A stretch of DNA of 64,000 nt from Streptococcus sp. 29896 (GTDB lineage: Bacteria > Bacillota > Bacilli > Lactobacillales > Streptococcaceae). A program made the position numbers and the translations under genes. Numbering within the stretch: the stretch's first letter is position 1; every line of letters begins with the position of its first letter. Shown piece by piece: positions 36,582-44,662 of this stretch. The DNA is taken from contig NZ_CP118733.1 in NCBI RefSeq assembly GCF_032594915.1, positions 2,046,001 to 2,110,000 of the forward strand. Direction: 5' to 3'. The notes beneath the pieces were generated by a model. It did not search any database, had not been told where the DNA came from, and saw nothing but the letters and a program-made list of their open reading frames with translations.

Positions 36582-37595
36582 TTAATTAAATCCATAAATC
36601 CGTTTGGCAATCTTATAAACGGCGTTGGAGATCTTACGACCTGGATAGCCATAGAGATTGGTCAACTGCCCCAACAAGCCTTTGCGAACAATCTTGAAAA
36701 GGGCTGGATTATTGTCCCGAATGTAATGCCAGAGTTCCTGCTTCTTCATCATATGCTCAACTGTTCCGCCACGGTTGAGCAGGGCACAGGAGATAATGGT
36801 GGTAATCTCCACATGATTGAGCAGATAGCTCCGCAAGTCAGGATTGGTCAACTGGTCCAGCTCCAACTGGTCCACCAAGATTTTATTGACTTTGATCTGC
36901 TGATCAATCCGTTTGATCATGACGGATTCGTTGACAGATTGGTCATTTCGTCCGATAAAGTAGCGGTAAAAATCCACTGGCAGATAGTACATGGTCTGAA
37001 CTGCCTGTAAAGGTGTAAAGACAAAAATGTTATCCACATAGAAGGTATGCTCTGGCAGGACCAGACCCACTTCTCGTAGTAAGTCTGTCCTGTAAATAAG
37101 AGAATGCATCATCATGTACTGGCCCTTAGAGAAGGCACCCACATCCTCCCAGCCAAAAATGCGATTTTCTGGTAGAACATCCTGATAGGACATGGATTTT
37201 TTCCGTGACTGGCCTTCTTTTTCATAGACAAAGTTGGAAATGAAGGCATCAACAGGCGTATGTTCTGCTTCCAAGACCTGTAGTTTTTCCAAAATCTTCA
37301 GATAGGCTCTGCTATCAACCCAGTCGTCTGAATCCACGACCTTGAAATAACGTCCCTTGGCCTCACGAATCCCTGTGTTGACCGCTCCGCCATGTCCCTT
37401 ATTATCCTGATAAATGGCACGCACATTTGGGTAGCGGGCCGCTAAATCCTCGGCAATGGCCTGGGTCTGATCGCTCGATCCGTCATTGATAACCAAAATC
37501 TCGACCGCATCCCCGCCGATGACCAGCGAGTGAACGCAGTAGTGCAGGTAATCTTGGGCGTTGTAGCTGGGAATAGCAATGGTTAGTAGGGTCAT
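36582..37595 (-). CDS. Family 2 glycosyltransferase
   Basis: 337 residues, GT-A fold: LTIAIPSYNAQDYLHYCVHSL, VINDGSSDQT and the metal-binding VVDSDDW. The C-terminal half is helical and basic, with no membrane helices. Acceptor unknown; related streptococcal enzymes act on wall or capsule polymers. It is a single gene, with its ATG at 37595 and no clear operon partner. Confidence 0.9.
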   Translation of the reverse strand: MTLLTIAIPSYNAQDYLHYCVHSLVIGGDAVEILVINDGSSDQTQAIAEDLAARYPNVRAIYQDNKGHGGAVNTGIREAKGRYFKVVDSDDWVDSRAYLKILEKLQVLEAEHTPVDAFISNFVYEKEGQSRKKSMSYQDVLPENRIFGWEDVGAFSKGQYMMMHSLIYRTDLLREVGLVLPEHTFYVDNIFVFTPLQAVQTMYYLPVDFYRYFIGRNDQSVNESVMIKRIDQQIKVNKILVDQLELDQLTNPDLRSYLLNHVEITTIISCALLNRGGTVEHMMKKQELWHYIRDNNPALFKIVRKGLLGQLTNLYGYPGRKISNAVYKIAKRIYGFN

Positions 37596-37689
37596 CTTTC
37601 TCTCCGTCTTGGCACAATTTGTTACTATTTTATCACATTTTTTAAAATAAGGCTCAGCTTCTTTTGAGGAAAACTACTTATGCACAGCC

Positions 37690-37812
37690 TGTGGATAAGT
37701 CTGTGAACAAATAGAATAAATCCCGTCAATCCAAACCTTTCCTTCCCTTTTTACTGCTTATTTAAGAGATGTTTGCCTGTAATTCCCAGAAAAATAGCGA
37801 AACTTTTCCACA
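37690..37812. other. Small cluster of DnaA-box-like 9-mers
   Basis: TGTGGATAA (37690-37698) is a perfect DnaA box (complement of TTATCCACA). TGTGAACAA (37702-37710) and TTTTCCACA (37804-37812) are near matches. The intergenic region (37596-37859) has no gene. Function unknown. Confidence 0.45.
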
Positions 37813-37831
37813 GTTTTCCAAAAAAGGCTTG

Positions 37832-37856
37832 AAAAAAGACCCGTCTGGGTCTTTTT
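37832..37856 (-). terminator. Terminator after the FAD reductase gene
   Basis: AAAAAGACCC/GGGTCTTTTT with a 4-base loop; T-run on the minus strand, three bases past the stop codon. Confidence 0.9.
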
Positions 37857-37859
37857 CTC

Positions 37860-39380
37860 TTATTTCGCAAATGTAGCCGCTTGTTCTCCAGCCTGACGTC
37901 CGAATACGATAATATCTGCAACTGCATTGCCACCAATTCGGTTTTTACCATGGACACCGCCTGTGACTTCACCCGCAGCGTACAAACCAGGAATTGCTTG
38001 TCCGTCTGCTTTTAACACTTGGGTATTGGTGTTGATCTTCACACCTCCCATGGTGTGGTGAACACCAGGTGCGACTTTGATGGCATGATAGGCTCCTGTA
38101 TTCAAGGCATGGTCCATACCAGAACTTCGGCCAAATGCTGGGTCATTCTTGTCTGTCACAGCTTGATTCCAGCTATCCAAGGTAGCTTGTAGCGTAGTAG
38201 CTGGAAGATCGATTTCTTTAGCTAATTCTTCTACGGTCGCAGCTGTTTTTACCAGCCCTTTGCTTTCATACTGTGCGATGGCTTTCACACGATCCTTGAG
38301 GGCATCGTCAAAAATGACATAGGCATAGTTGGGGTCTAGGGAGTTAATGGCCGCGGAAACCTTATCTCGCGTTTCTAGTTCATTCACGAAGCGCTCACCT
38401 TTGGCATTGACCAATATAGCCCCTTCGCCACGTACGGCTTCTGTAATCAGGTAGGAAGTTTCTTGCTCAACAGTTGGGTGAATCTGGATTTGTTCCATAT
38501 CAACGGTTGCTGCCCCCTTGTCCTCCGCAAGAGCAATACCATCACCAGTTGACCCTTCCTGGTTAGTCGTCACGTAACCTTCCAAGGCTGGATTGAGTTT
38601 GGCAACCATGTCTAGGTCTGCCCCGAAGCCACCTGTTGCCAAAACAACTGACTTAGCTGTGATAGTTTTGCTTTCGCCAGCAATCTCCACTTCAACACCT
38701 GTCACGCTACCTGCTTCTTCTTGTAGATCTGTTACTTCAGCATTGACGAAAATCGGTACTTCTCTCTCAACAAGATTGTAGTAGAGGCCGTTCACCAAGT
38801 AGCCGCCAACTGCTGAGCCATCTGCTGGTCGGTGGGTCCGTTTTTCGCTCATACCTCCAGTTGTCGTAATATTGCTGAGAGTAATCCCAAGCCCATCTAG
38901 CCAATCAATAGCAGCGGCAGAATTGTCCACTAAGTAGCGAAGCAATTCTGGGTCATTTGTTCCACCGCCACCTTTGAGGGTTTCTTCGTAGAATTTGTCG
39001 TTGCTATCCGCAATGCCTTCTGCTTCTTGGAACTTGGTCTGAGAAGCATTCATCCCTGCAGAGGATTTGGCTGTATTGCCCCCGATAACGGGCATTTTTT
39101 CCAAAATCACAACGTCTGCACCAGCATCCTTAGCTGAAATAGCCGCTGCCATACCTGCACCGCCAGAGCCCACTACAATGACATCGTAACTATCCTTGAG
39201 TTCCGAAGGATCTGTATAAACCTTTTCTGATGCACCAGAAACCGTTTCTTCCTTACTGGATGAAGAAGTCGAAGTTGAGGACTGGGCACTGGATTGATCG
39301 GACTGAGTCTGGCTACAAGCAGCTAGAAAGACAATTCCAATAAAGCTGAGAAGCAAGCCCAACCAGTATCTTTTTTTCAT
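37860..39380 (-). CDS. Lipoprotein FAD-dependent reductase (fumarate reductase-like)
   Basis: 506 residues. Lipoprotein signal with LAAC (Cys22), Ser/Thr linker, then an FAD_binding_2 domain (YDVIVVGSGGAGMAAAISAKDAGADVVI pattern, GGNTAKSSAGMNAS, HPTVEQ, GVHGKNRIGGNA). This is the soluble flavocytochrome c/urocanate-reductase family, placed outside the cell. It lacks the FMN-binding (ApbE-modified) domain that many Gram-positive extracellular reductases carry. Substrate unknown. The start is the ATG at 39380 behind AGGAGG. Confidence 0.88.
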   Translation of the reverse strand: MKKRYWLGLLLSFIGIVFLAACSQTQSDQSSAQSSTSTSSSSKEETVSGASEKVYTDPSELKDSYDVIVVGSGGAGMAAAISAKDAGADVVILEKMPVIGGNTAKSSAGMNASQTKFQEAEGIADSNDKFYEETLKGGGGTNDPELLRYLVDNSAAAIDWLDGLGITLSNITTTGGMSEKRTHRPADGSAVGGYLVNGLYYNLVEREVPIFVNAEVTDLQEEAGSVTGVEVEIAGESKTITAKSVVLATGGFGADLDMVAKLNPALEGYVTTNQEGSTGDGIALAEDKGAATVDMEQIQIHPTVEQETSYLITEAVRGEGAILVNAKGERFVNELETRDKVSAAINSLDPNYAYVIFDDALKDRVKAIAQYESKGLVKTAATVEELAKEIDLPATTLQATLDSWNQAVTDKNDPAFGRSSGMDHALNTGAYHAIKVAPGVHHTMGGVKINTNTQVLKADGQAIPGLYAAGEVTGGVHGKNRIGGNAVADIIVFGRQAGEQAATFAK

Positions 39381-39496
39381 AAAAAGACCTCCTGTTATAT
39401 TATTATGTAACTTGATTGTACAGAATTTAGAGGCGATTTTCAAGCAGTTTTGTTTACTTTTTCACAAAAATAATCAAAATAGTAGGAGCAACAAAA

Positions 39497-39521
39497 AAAC
39501 CAGCCTGAGATAGACTGGTTT
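39497..39521 (-). terminator. Ancestral rpsD terminator, displaced
   Basis: AAACCAG...CTGGTTT followed by TTTTTTT on the minus strand, 20 bases beyond the displaced rpsD tail (39541-39555). It no longer serves rpsD, which is now 9.7 kb away. Confidence 0.75.
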
Positions 39522-39535
39522 GAAAAAACAGATAT

Positions 39536-39555
39536 AAATCTTAGAGCATTTTGTT
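39536..39555 (-). other. Attachment site, far end (displaced rpsD tail)
   Basis: Matches 49195-49214 at 17 of 20 bases (AAATnTTAnAnCATTTTGTT on the plus strand). Read on the minus strand it encodes N-K-M-L-stop (AAC AAA ATG CTC TAA), the same tail as intact rpsD (AAC AAA ATG TTG TAA). Most simply this is the original host end of rpsD cut off by integration. Confidence 0.85.
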
Positions 39556-39657
39556 ATCTGACAATGTTTCAGCACCTACAAATAGGGGTTATTTTGACTG
39601 GAGTTTATCTCTATTCTATCAAAAAATCAAACGCTTGGACAAGTACAGGAAACATAA

Positions 39658-39684
39658 AGGGTAACTAAAAAGGGAATTAAAAAG
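39658..39684. repeat. Possible integrase arm-type repeat (partner 49099-49123)
   Basis: The pattern AGGGTAACTAAAAAGGG here resembles AGGGATAGCTAAAAGGG at 49099-49115, each followed by a short gap and TAAAA, in the same orientation, near the two ends of the element. Confidence 0.4.
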
Positions 39685-39715
39685 ATGAGTTCAGTAAGCA
39701 AGTAAATTGCACCTG

Positions 39716-39997
39716 TTAAGGGTGCTTTTTATTTAATTGCTTCGCCTTTTCGTAGTAAGGCGTTAGAAAATTGATAAAGCCCTGTTTATCGCTTGGGTCA
39801 TGTTCCTCTAGGAACATCATCAATTCAACATCATTGAGAGCATCAAACATTTCAGGGTTTTCAGCCTCCCAAGCGTCAGCAAATTCTTCGTTCTCGCCAA
39901 AGAGAGCGTTAAAGTCAAAAGAAAAATTCCAGAAATTACCAATTTGACCACTGACTGCCTGCTCTAGCATATCTAAGACTTGTTGACTGTATTTCAT
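39716..39997 (-). CDS. Unknown acidic protein, element cargo
   Basis: 93 residues, acidic, with aromatic clusters (IGNFWNFSFDFNALFG) and helical predictions (EFADAWEAENPEMFDALNDVELMMFLEEH). No family recognised. Overlaps the upstream gene by four bases (ATGA), so the two are coupled. A hairpin GCACC...GGTGC (39706-39726) covers its 3' end. It is at the end of the element next to the attachment site, the usual cargo position. Confidence 0.65.
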   Translation of the reverse strand: MKYSQQVLDMLEQAVSGQIGNFWNFSFDFNALFGENEEFADAWEAENPEMFDALNDVELMMFLEEHDPSDKQGFINFLTPYYEKAKQLNKKHP

Positions 39998-40170
39998 AAT
40001 GCTAAACCTCTTTTTCTAAGTTCAGCTATTACTAATTCTTCCTCCTCAGGAGAAACCCAGGTAAACCGTAGTCTAGCCAGTTCTTCATTTGTCATCTTAG
40101 AGGGGATAAGTTTTTCTGACTTCTTCAAATTCAAAGCGTCTATTTGAGCCATTGCCTCTGATAATTCCAT
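39994..40170 (-). CDS. Unknown small protein, element cargo
   Basis: 58 residues (MELSEAMAQIDALNLKKSEK...), basic and acidic residues mixed, predicted helical. The start is the ATG at 40170 behind GGGTGG; an ATG at 40182 lacks a ribosome site. Forms a two-gene unit with 39716-39997. A toxin-antitoxin or phage-interference pair is conceivable from size and coupling, but nothing in the sequence proves it. Confidence 0.55.
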   Translation of the reverse strand: MELSEAMAQIDALNLKKSEKLIPSKMTNEELARLRFTWVSPEEEELVIAELRKRGLAL

Positions 40171-40197
40171 AATTCCACCCATTCAATTCTAAAAAAG

Positions 40198-40298
40198 AGG
40201 CTTATAGCCTCAATAGGAAATGGTGGGACGGACATTTCCCACCTCCCAGATACCCTTTCGGGTGCGTGTGCGTCCGATATTTTTCTACTTCATTTCCT
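40198..40298. other. Multi-stem structured intergenic element
   Basis: An outer stem AGGAAATG (40215-40222)/CATTTCCT (40291-40298), an inner GGACG (40226-40230)/CGTCC (40271-40275), and a small ACCC-TTTC-GGGT hairpin (40252-40263). GGTGGG/CCCACC (40222-40243 region) is an alternative pairing. GAGGCT-TAT-AGCCTC lies just upstream (40196-40210). No ORF covers it. It could be a non-coding RNA, a replication origin structure or a packaging site. Confidence 0.5.
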
Positions 40299-40347
40299 AA
40301 ACAATATTATAGCAAAAGCTTACAAAAAAAGCACCATATCGGCGCTC

Positions 40348-40827
40348 TTACTCTTTTTCCTTAAGGTCTTTGTCATCTCTCGACTTACTCTTAAGAAATA
40401 CACTAATATATGCTACTGAGGTACCAATCAATAAACTAAACCCTTGTATATCTTTGTTATTATAAATTAGAAATATCGCCCCTAGCACAATAAGCAAGGC
40501 AATAACCCCAGCAAAAACAACACCTAGAAAGCTATCTCTGTTATTTGCATTGACTACTTTTTCTTCCAAAATAATACGATGTCCAGATTGCTTCTCTGCC
40601 ATCGTCATTATCCTGTCCGCACCATTAGGGATGACATCATTAAACTCTTTTAATAGTTGTGGATGAGGTATCGGCCCAGAATAGGTCATACTTTCAAAGC
40701 GACGAGCTATCAATTCTTTCACAACTTCTTCTGGAATATCATCTGGTTGTTCCTCAATGAATTCCGTAACTTGATGTACAGTAACTGAGTTAGGCTTGCG
40801 CTTTGTTTTCTTTTTTGAACTGCTCAT
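40348..40827 (-). CDS. DUF2335 family membrane protein, element cargo
   Basis: 159 residues. Soluble N-terminus with the family signature PHPQLLKEFNDVIPNGADRIMTMAEKQSGHR, then two membrane helices (FLGVVFAGVIALLIVLGAIFL and FSLLIGTSVAYISVFL) and a charged tail. Function unknown in the family. The start is the ATG at 40827 behind GAGGTG, 38 bases inside the end of the preceding gene, which implies coupled expression. Confidence 0.8.
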   Translation of the reverse strand: MSSSKKKTKRKPNSVTVHQVTEFIEEQPDDIPEEVVKELIARRFESMTYSGPIPHPQLLKEFNDVIPNGADRIMTMAEKQSGHRIILEEKVVNANNRDSFLGVVFAGVIALLIVLGAIFLIYNNKDIQGFSLLIGTSVAYISVFLKSKSRDDKDLKEKE

Positions 40828-41011
40828 ATGCACCTCTAATATCGTTACCAATCATATACCAATCATTTAGAATGGCTTTTTTATCAGCTTCATCTCCAGA
40901 TTTTGATGTATTATAGATTCTTTTATTTCTTGTGGATGCAATATCAAGAACCCTAGACATACCTGACATAAAATCATTTTTGGCAACTAAAAAAGTTGTT
41001 TTGTTATTCAT
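40790..41011 (-). CDS. Unknown small protein coupled to DUF2335
   Basis: 73 residues, basic (MNNKTTFLVAKNDFMSGMSRVLDIASTRNK...), no family recognised. A strong AAGGAGG precedes its ATG at 41011, and about 185 bases without a gene lie upstream, AT-rich and likely to hold the promoter. It overlaps the DUF2335 gene, so the pair probably works together. Confidence 0.7.
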   Translation of the reverse strand: MNNKTTFLVAKNDFMSGMSRVLDIASTRNKRIYNTSKSGDEADKKAILNDWYMIGNDIRGAYEQFKKENKAQA

Positions 41012-41196
41012 GATTTGCCTCCTTGTTTCAATGAATTATATAGTTTAAAACCCTATACACAGTCAATTATACACTTATTAATAAACTTTGTCACTATTTT
41101 TAGTATACATTTTATACCATTCCTAAAAATTTTAGAAGTATCTACATAATTGATTCGTAAATAATCCTAAATATTTAATAACTTTCTAAAATATTT

Positions 41197-41616
41197 TTAA
41201 GTATTTTTCATAGCTCTAGCAATACTCTCTATACCATCTCTCTTTATTTTGTAAATAGTGGTTTTAGACCTATTCACTCTCTTCTCTATATCCCATATTT
41301 CTAAGCGGTTAACGTAAGCCATTCTCAAAACAGCCCTTTCTAGTGGATTGCTTGCTTTATCTATCAGTCTTGAACTCTCTAAACGCTCTGAAATAATTTC
41401 AGCCAGCCTTTCCTCTATATCTTGCTTTAGCTTAATAGCATAAACTACTTCATTTTCAGCATTGTTTACCCTACTAGTCTGTACCTTTGTTTGTGTAAGT
41501 GATGACTTCTTAAAAAGCCCCTGCTCAAGGTACTGTAATTCAAGCTGTAGCCCCCTCATTTCTTCATCTAACCACTTAATTCCCTCTAGCTTAATTCTAA
41601 CTTCATCAACATTCAT
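41197..41616 (-). CDS. DUF1492/ArpU-like phage transcription regulator
   Basis: 139 residues. A coiled N-terminus is followed by a sigma-70 region 4-like helix-turn-helix (LERAVLRMAYVNRLEIWDIEKRVNRSKTTIYKIKRDGI pattern). Streptococcal phages and their satellites carry this family as a late-gene activator. AAGGAGG precedes the ATG. In a satellite it may respond to or mimic a helper phage activator; that is inference. Confidence 0.78.
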   Translation of the reverse strand: MNVDEVRIKLEGIKWLDEEMRGLQLELQYLEQGLFKKSSLTQTKVQTSRVNNAENEVVYAIKLKQDIEERLAEIISERLESSRLIDKASNPLERAVLRMAYVNRLEIWDIEKRVNRSKTTIYKIKRDGIESIARAMKNT

Positions 41617-41655
41617 TCATAGTGCCTCCTTGTTAGTTATGTTCAAAAATGAACT

Positions 41656-41982
41656 TTACTCATAATATTCAACATACTCAGGTTCTCCGAAAAGACTGCC
41701 AGGCAAACCGAAAACCTCTACTAGACACTGTACAGCTAGAATATCTATCATTAGCTCCCCTGTTTCTGTAGTGTGGTAGTATTTCTCAGGTAATGAGCCT
41801 AAATATACCCCGTTATTATAAATTGACAGCCCGCCTCCTCTACTGCGTAAAACACCCGTATAACGATTATATAAACCATGTTTCATAGCGTTATTATTAC
41901 CATACTTCGGCTTTCTGTTACCTCGATTACCTCTAGCTACTTGATTACCATGTAAAAAACGTCCTCCATTATCTCTCTCCAT
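41656..41982 (-). CDS. Unknown phage-type protein with Gly/Asn-rich N-terminus
   Basis: 108 residues. The N-terminus GRFLHGNQVARGNRGNRKPKYGNNNAMKHGLY resembles, by pattern, the Gly/Asn/Lys leader of some small terminase subunits (GNqnAlKHGlY). The rest (ELMIDILAVQCLVEVFG...) does not match a helix-turn-helix I recognise. The start is the ATG at 41982 behind AAAGGG. A packaging role is only a suggestion. Confidence 0.55.
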   Translation of the reverse strand: MERDNGGRFLHGNQVARGNRGNRKPKYGNNNAMKHGLYNRYTGVLRSRGGGLSIYNNGVYLGSLPEKYYHTTETGELMIDILAVQCLVEVFGLPGSLFGEPEYVEYYE

Positions 41983-42011
41983 GCAGCACCCTTTCACCGT
42001 GTTCGTTTCGT

Positions 42012-42051
42012 AAATTATACTTCATTGGAACGCTCCAAACGTTCCGTAAAC
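42012..42051. other. Palindrome between 41982 and 42104
   Basis: GGAACG-CTCCAAA-CGTTCC at 42027-42045, with a further GTTC half-site following. It lies in the 120-base gap before the Gly/Asn-rich gene; operator or weak terminator. Confidence 0.4.
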
Positions 42052-42103
42052 CGTTCTAAAAAAGCGTACCAGCATTTTATCACTGATACTTTTGATTGAT
42101 TTA

Positions 42104-42730
42104 TCAACTCTCAGAAAGCCCTAGAGCTGTATCAAAGTGATTAGAATATTCTTCCAAGGCTGTGGCCATTTCATCACCAGCTAAAACCAACGTGAAAGCC
42201 AGGTCGCTTGCTGATCCGTTGCTGTCAATAATTGGGGTATTGTGATAATCCTTAGCATACTGTTTGAAAATCCGTAGTAAGTTGGCCAGTCTATCTTCTT
42301 TCATGATATAGCCAGGTAAAGTGATATTGTTAGCCTCTCCGATTTCATGTAATTTCTTAATGGCCAGTGGGTTACGCTTGAACTTCTCTAGGTAACCTAA
42401 TAATTCTTGCTCCGACACTTTCATAGTACCTAGCAAGCTCAACTCTGCTACATTATCAGCTGTAACAGTCTCATATTCTGATTTGATTGCCTCTAACTCT
42501 GTTTTTTCAATCGCCTCCAGTTTCCCCAGAATACTTGAGTACTCGGTATTAGAAAAGTTTTCTGCCTCTTTTTTGAAATTCTCTAGGCGTAACTCAGCCT
42601 CAGATTGATACATCTGTTGGTTGCGAACTTTTTCTGAAAGTTCTTTCTTCATAGTGCCATAAGCCTCAATCTGCTGTTGCTTACGTGTTCCTAGGTTATC
42701 GATCTGTGCTTTGATATGTTGTAGTGTCAT
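42104..42730 (-). CDS. Unknown coiled-coil protein (phage-like)
   Basis: 208 residues. A long helical N-terminal half rich in Glu/Lys/Gln (about 1-110) and a compact C-terminal half (NNITLPGYIMKEDRLANLLRIFKQYAKDYHNTP...). No family recognised. AAGGAG precedes the ATG at 42730. It overlaps or abuts the minor-capsid-like gene, suggesting one transcription unit; a scaffold or capsid-remodelling role is possible but unproven. Confidence 0.65.
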   Translation of the reverse strand: MTLQHIKAQIDNLGTRKQQQIEAYGTMKKELSEKVRNQQMYQSEAELRLENFKKEAENFSNTEYSSILGKLEAIEKTELEAIKSEYETVTADNVAELSLLGTMKVSEQELLGYLEKFKRNPLAIKKLHEIGEANNITLPGYIMKEDRLANLLRIFKQYAKDYHNTPIIDSNGSASDLAFTLVLAGDEMATALEEYSNHFDTALGLSES

Positions 42731-42741
42731 GTTAATTCTCC

Positions 42742-43137
42742 TTATTTTAAGTTCAGTGCTCTTTTTGCCACCTGCTCCCATTGCCTAGAATATAGAGCAC
42801 TAGCCTTCTTGTCCCAACGTGGGCCCGTTCCAGGCATAGGTTTATGTTTAAGTAATTCCTCTTTATTGGCAAAGAAAAACTTACGCTGTTTCTCAGAAAC
42901 AAATCCTTTACGTTTCATACCGTAAAATTGTATTCTTGCGTAAGGAGCGTTATAGATTATTTTCCCGTTTAACTTTGTTAGGTTTCCCCTAAGTTCCCCA
43001 GATCTCCTAGGTACAAAGCGGTGCATATCTATAATCATTTGATTAGTCACTGCCTCCTTAGCTCTAGCAAGAGTCATGGGTGATACCTTGCGCTCAATAC
43101 CCTTTAAGTCTATCTTTACCTTCACTCCAGTTCCCAA
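42742..43137 (-). CDS. Minor-capsid/HK97-gp10-like protein
   Basis: 131 residues from a TTG at 43137, preceded by AAAGGAGG with a five-base gap; an ATG at 43173 opens the same frame but has no ribosome site. The core MIIDMHRFVPRRSGELRGNLTKLNGKIIYNAPYARIQFYG is typical of phage head-tail or minor capsid proteins (Minor_capsid_2/gp10 type), including PHSGxL- and Y-A-xxxxYG-like signatures. It is the only virion-like gene of the element; satellites often keep such genes to alter helper capsids. Confidence 0.7.
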   Translation of the reverse strand: MGTGVKVKIDLKGIERKVSPMTLARAKEAVTNQMIIDMHRFVPRRSGELRGNLTKLNGKIIYNAPYARIQFYGMKRKGFVSEKQRKFFFANKEELLKHKPMPGTGPRWDKKASALYSRQWEQVAKRALNLK

Positions 43138-43225
43138 AGTTTCCTCCTTTCCAGACCAAAACAAAAGAGACATGACAAAGAGCGATAAAACTCTTATATC
43201 ATGCCTCTAGTTTTCTAGTCAGCAG

Positions 43226-43396
43226 CTAAATTTTTTCTTTTTGCCTTGTCTCCTTTTGAATGGGTTTACCGTCTTGTGTTGTGATAATTAGACTACCAAA
43301 CTCTGGTAACTTGGCTGACTTTATTATACCATTTTTTGAGAATAACACAAAGCCTCTATCAAGCAAATCTTTAAGCTGTTCTGTCTTTTGTATCAT
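43226..43396 (-). CDS. Unknown small protein
   Basis: 56 residues beginning MIQKTEQLKDLLDRG. Start ATG at 43396 behind AGAGGAGG, essentially adjacent to the stop of the preceding gene, so it is part of an operon. No family recognised. Confidence 0.6.
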   Translation of the reverse strand: MIQKTEQLKDLLDRGFVLFSKNGIIKSAKLPEFGSLIITTQDGKPIQKETRQKEKI

Positions 43397-43397
43397 A

Positions 43398-43664
43398 CTA
43401 AACCTCCTCTGTAGTATGTTCATAGTAGTTAGCAAAACCTAAACAAATACGCTCCAAGGCTGCACCCTTTGCTCTTTCTCCTTGATAATCAACTGTGATT
43501 GTCCCATCTCCACTAATAGTTGTTTCTGTTACTAGAGTTTCTCCAATTCCAATAAAATAACCGTGAATAGCAATATTTGCCACCTCAGCTATTTTGTTTG
43601 CCTTTGCGTGTTCAGTATTTTCAAACTTATAACTGAAACAGTGCTGTTCTTTGTAATTTGTCAT
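43398..43664 (-). CDS. Unknown small protein
   Basis: 88 residues (MTNYKEQHCFSYKFENTEHAKANKI...). Mixed beta pattern in the centre (TISGDGTITVDYQG). AAAGGAG precedes the ATG. No family recognised; its place after the replication genes is typical for phage small ORFs. Confidence 0.6.
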   Translation of the reverse strand: MTNYKEQHCFSYKFENTEHAKANKIAEVANIAIHGYFIGIGETLVTETTISGDGTITVDYQGERAKGAALERICLGFANYYEHTTEEV

Positions 43665-43787
43665 ATTGATTACTCCTTTACTTGAAATATATGAACTTAT
43701 TGTAATCTCAGTAGTTCTAAAGCGTTGATACAGCTGAAATTCTCAGCTATTCAACGTTTTTTACTACCCTTTTTAGTGTACTTTCGC

Positions 43788-44648
43788 TCAATTTTGAGCG
43801 ATTTTAGCCTTTAAGCTATTGATTGAGTAACGCTTATCCTTGATTGTAAATGATTTGAAAGAATTACCTTCTAGTCCCTGTAGGATACGGCTATAATTCC
43901 GCTCGTTGTAAACTGTTTTTAGTTCTGCGGCGTTTAGATTTGTATTAATGATCGTATTCTCACGGCTATTCAGCACATCAAATAATAAATCTTGCTCCCA
44001 GTCACTTTTAGGGCTTACTACTGCATTCTTAGCCCCTAAATCATCTAAGATAAGAAAATCAACATTTTTCAGCTGATCCACTAACTCAAATTCTGTCAAG
44101 CTTGCACCTTTGCCATAATTCCACCCCTCTTTAATCTGTTTAATTTTTTCAGTTAGGTTTACAAAGAGCACGCTCTTAGGCTCTCCCTTAGATCTATATC
44201 CCTCGTTCAAAGCCTTAGCTATTGCAATACTTAGATGGCTTTTTCCAATGCCTGGAGAGCCTGTTATAAGCGTATTGCCAGTCATACCGTCAAGATATTT
44301 ATCTACCTGTCCTTGAGCAAAAACTAGTAGCTTGTTTTCCTCGGCTGTTTCAGCAATAAAATTATCAAAGGTCGCGTCATTTAATTTTTCAGGAATTGTA
44401 CTGTCTCGCATAAACACATTATAGGTTTTCTGATAAATACCTGCGTTCAAGTGTTTTTCTACCTCTTCTTGCTCTTGCTTTTCATTTTGCTCTTTTATAC
44501 ATTCTGGACAAAATGGAGAGGGTTTCCGTGGTTTCTCCTCGCCTGCAATTTTGACAACTCTGTCAAGCTGTATCAGATTGGTTTTGTGAATGGGACAAAG
44601 TTCATCTAATGTCTTTATTCCTGCGATAATTTCTGATTGTGTCAGCAT
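43788..44648 (-). CDS. DnaC-like helicase loader ATPase
   Basis: 286 residues, AAA+. A CPxH...CPEC zinc-finger-like N-terminus (residues 18-50), Walker A GSPGIGKSH, Walker B FLILDDLG, sensor IINTNL and Arg-finger region NYSRILQGLEGNSF. It loads the host replicative helicase DnaB (encoded at 50813-52168) at the element's origin. It starts 14 bases after the replication initiator gene on the same strand. Confidence 0.88.
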   Translation of the reverse strand: MLTQSEIIAGIKTLDELCPIHKTNLIQLDRVVKIAGEEKPRKPSPFCPECIKEQNEKQEQEEVEKHLNAGIYQKTYNVFMRDSTIPEKLNDATFDNFIAETAEENKLLVFAQGQVDKYLDGMTGNTLITGSPGIGKSHLSIAIAKALNEGYRSKGEPKSVLFVNLTEKIKQIKEGWNYGKGASLTEFELVDQLKNVDFLILDDLGAKNAVVSPKSDWEQDLLFDVLNSRENTIINTNLNAAELKTVYNERNYSRILQGLEGNSFKSFTIKDKRYSINSLKAKIAQN

Positions 44649-44662
44649 ATAGTCACTCCTTT

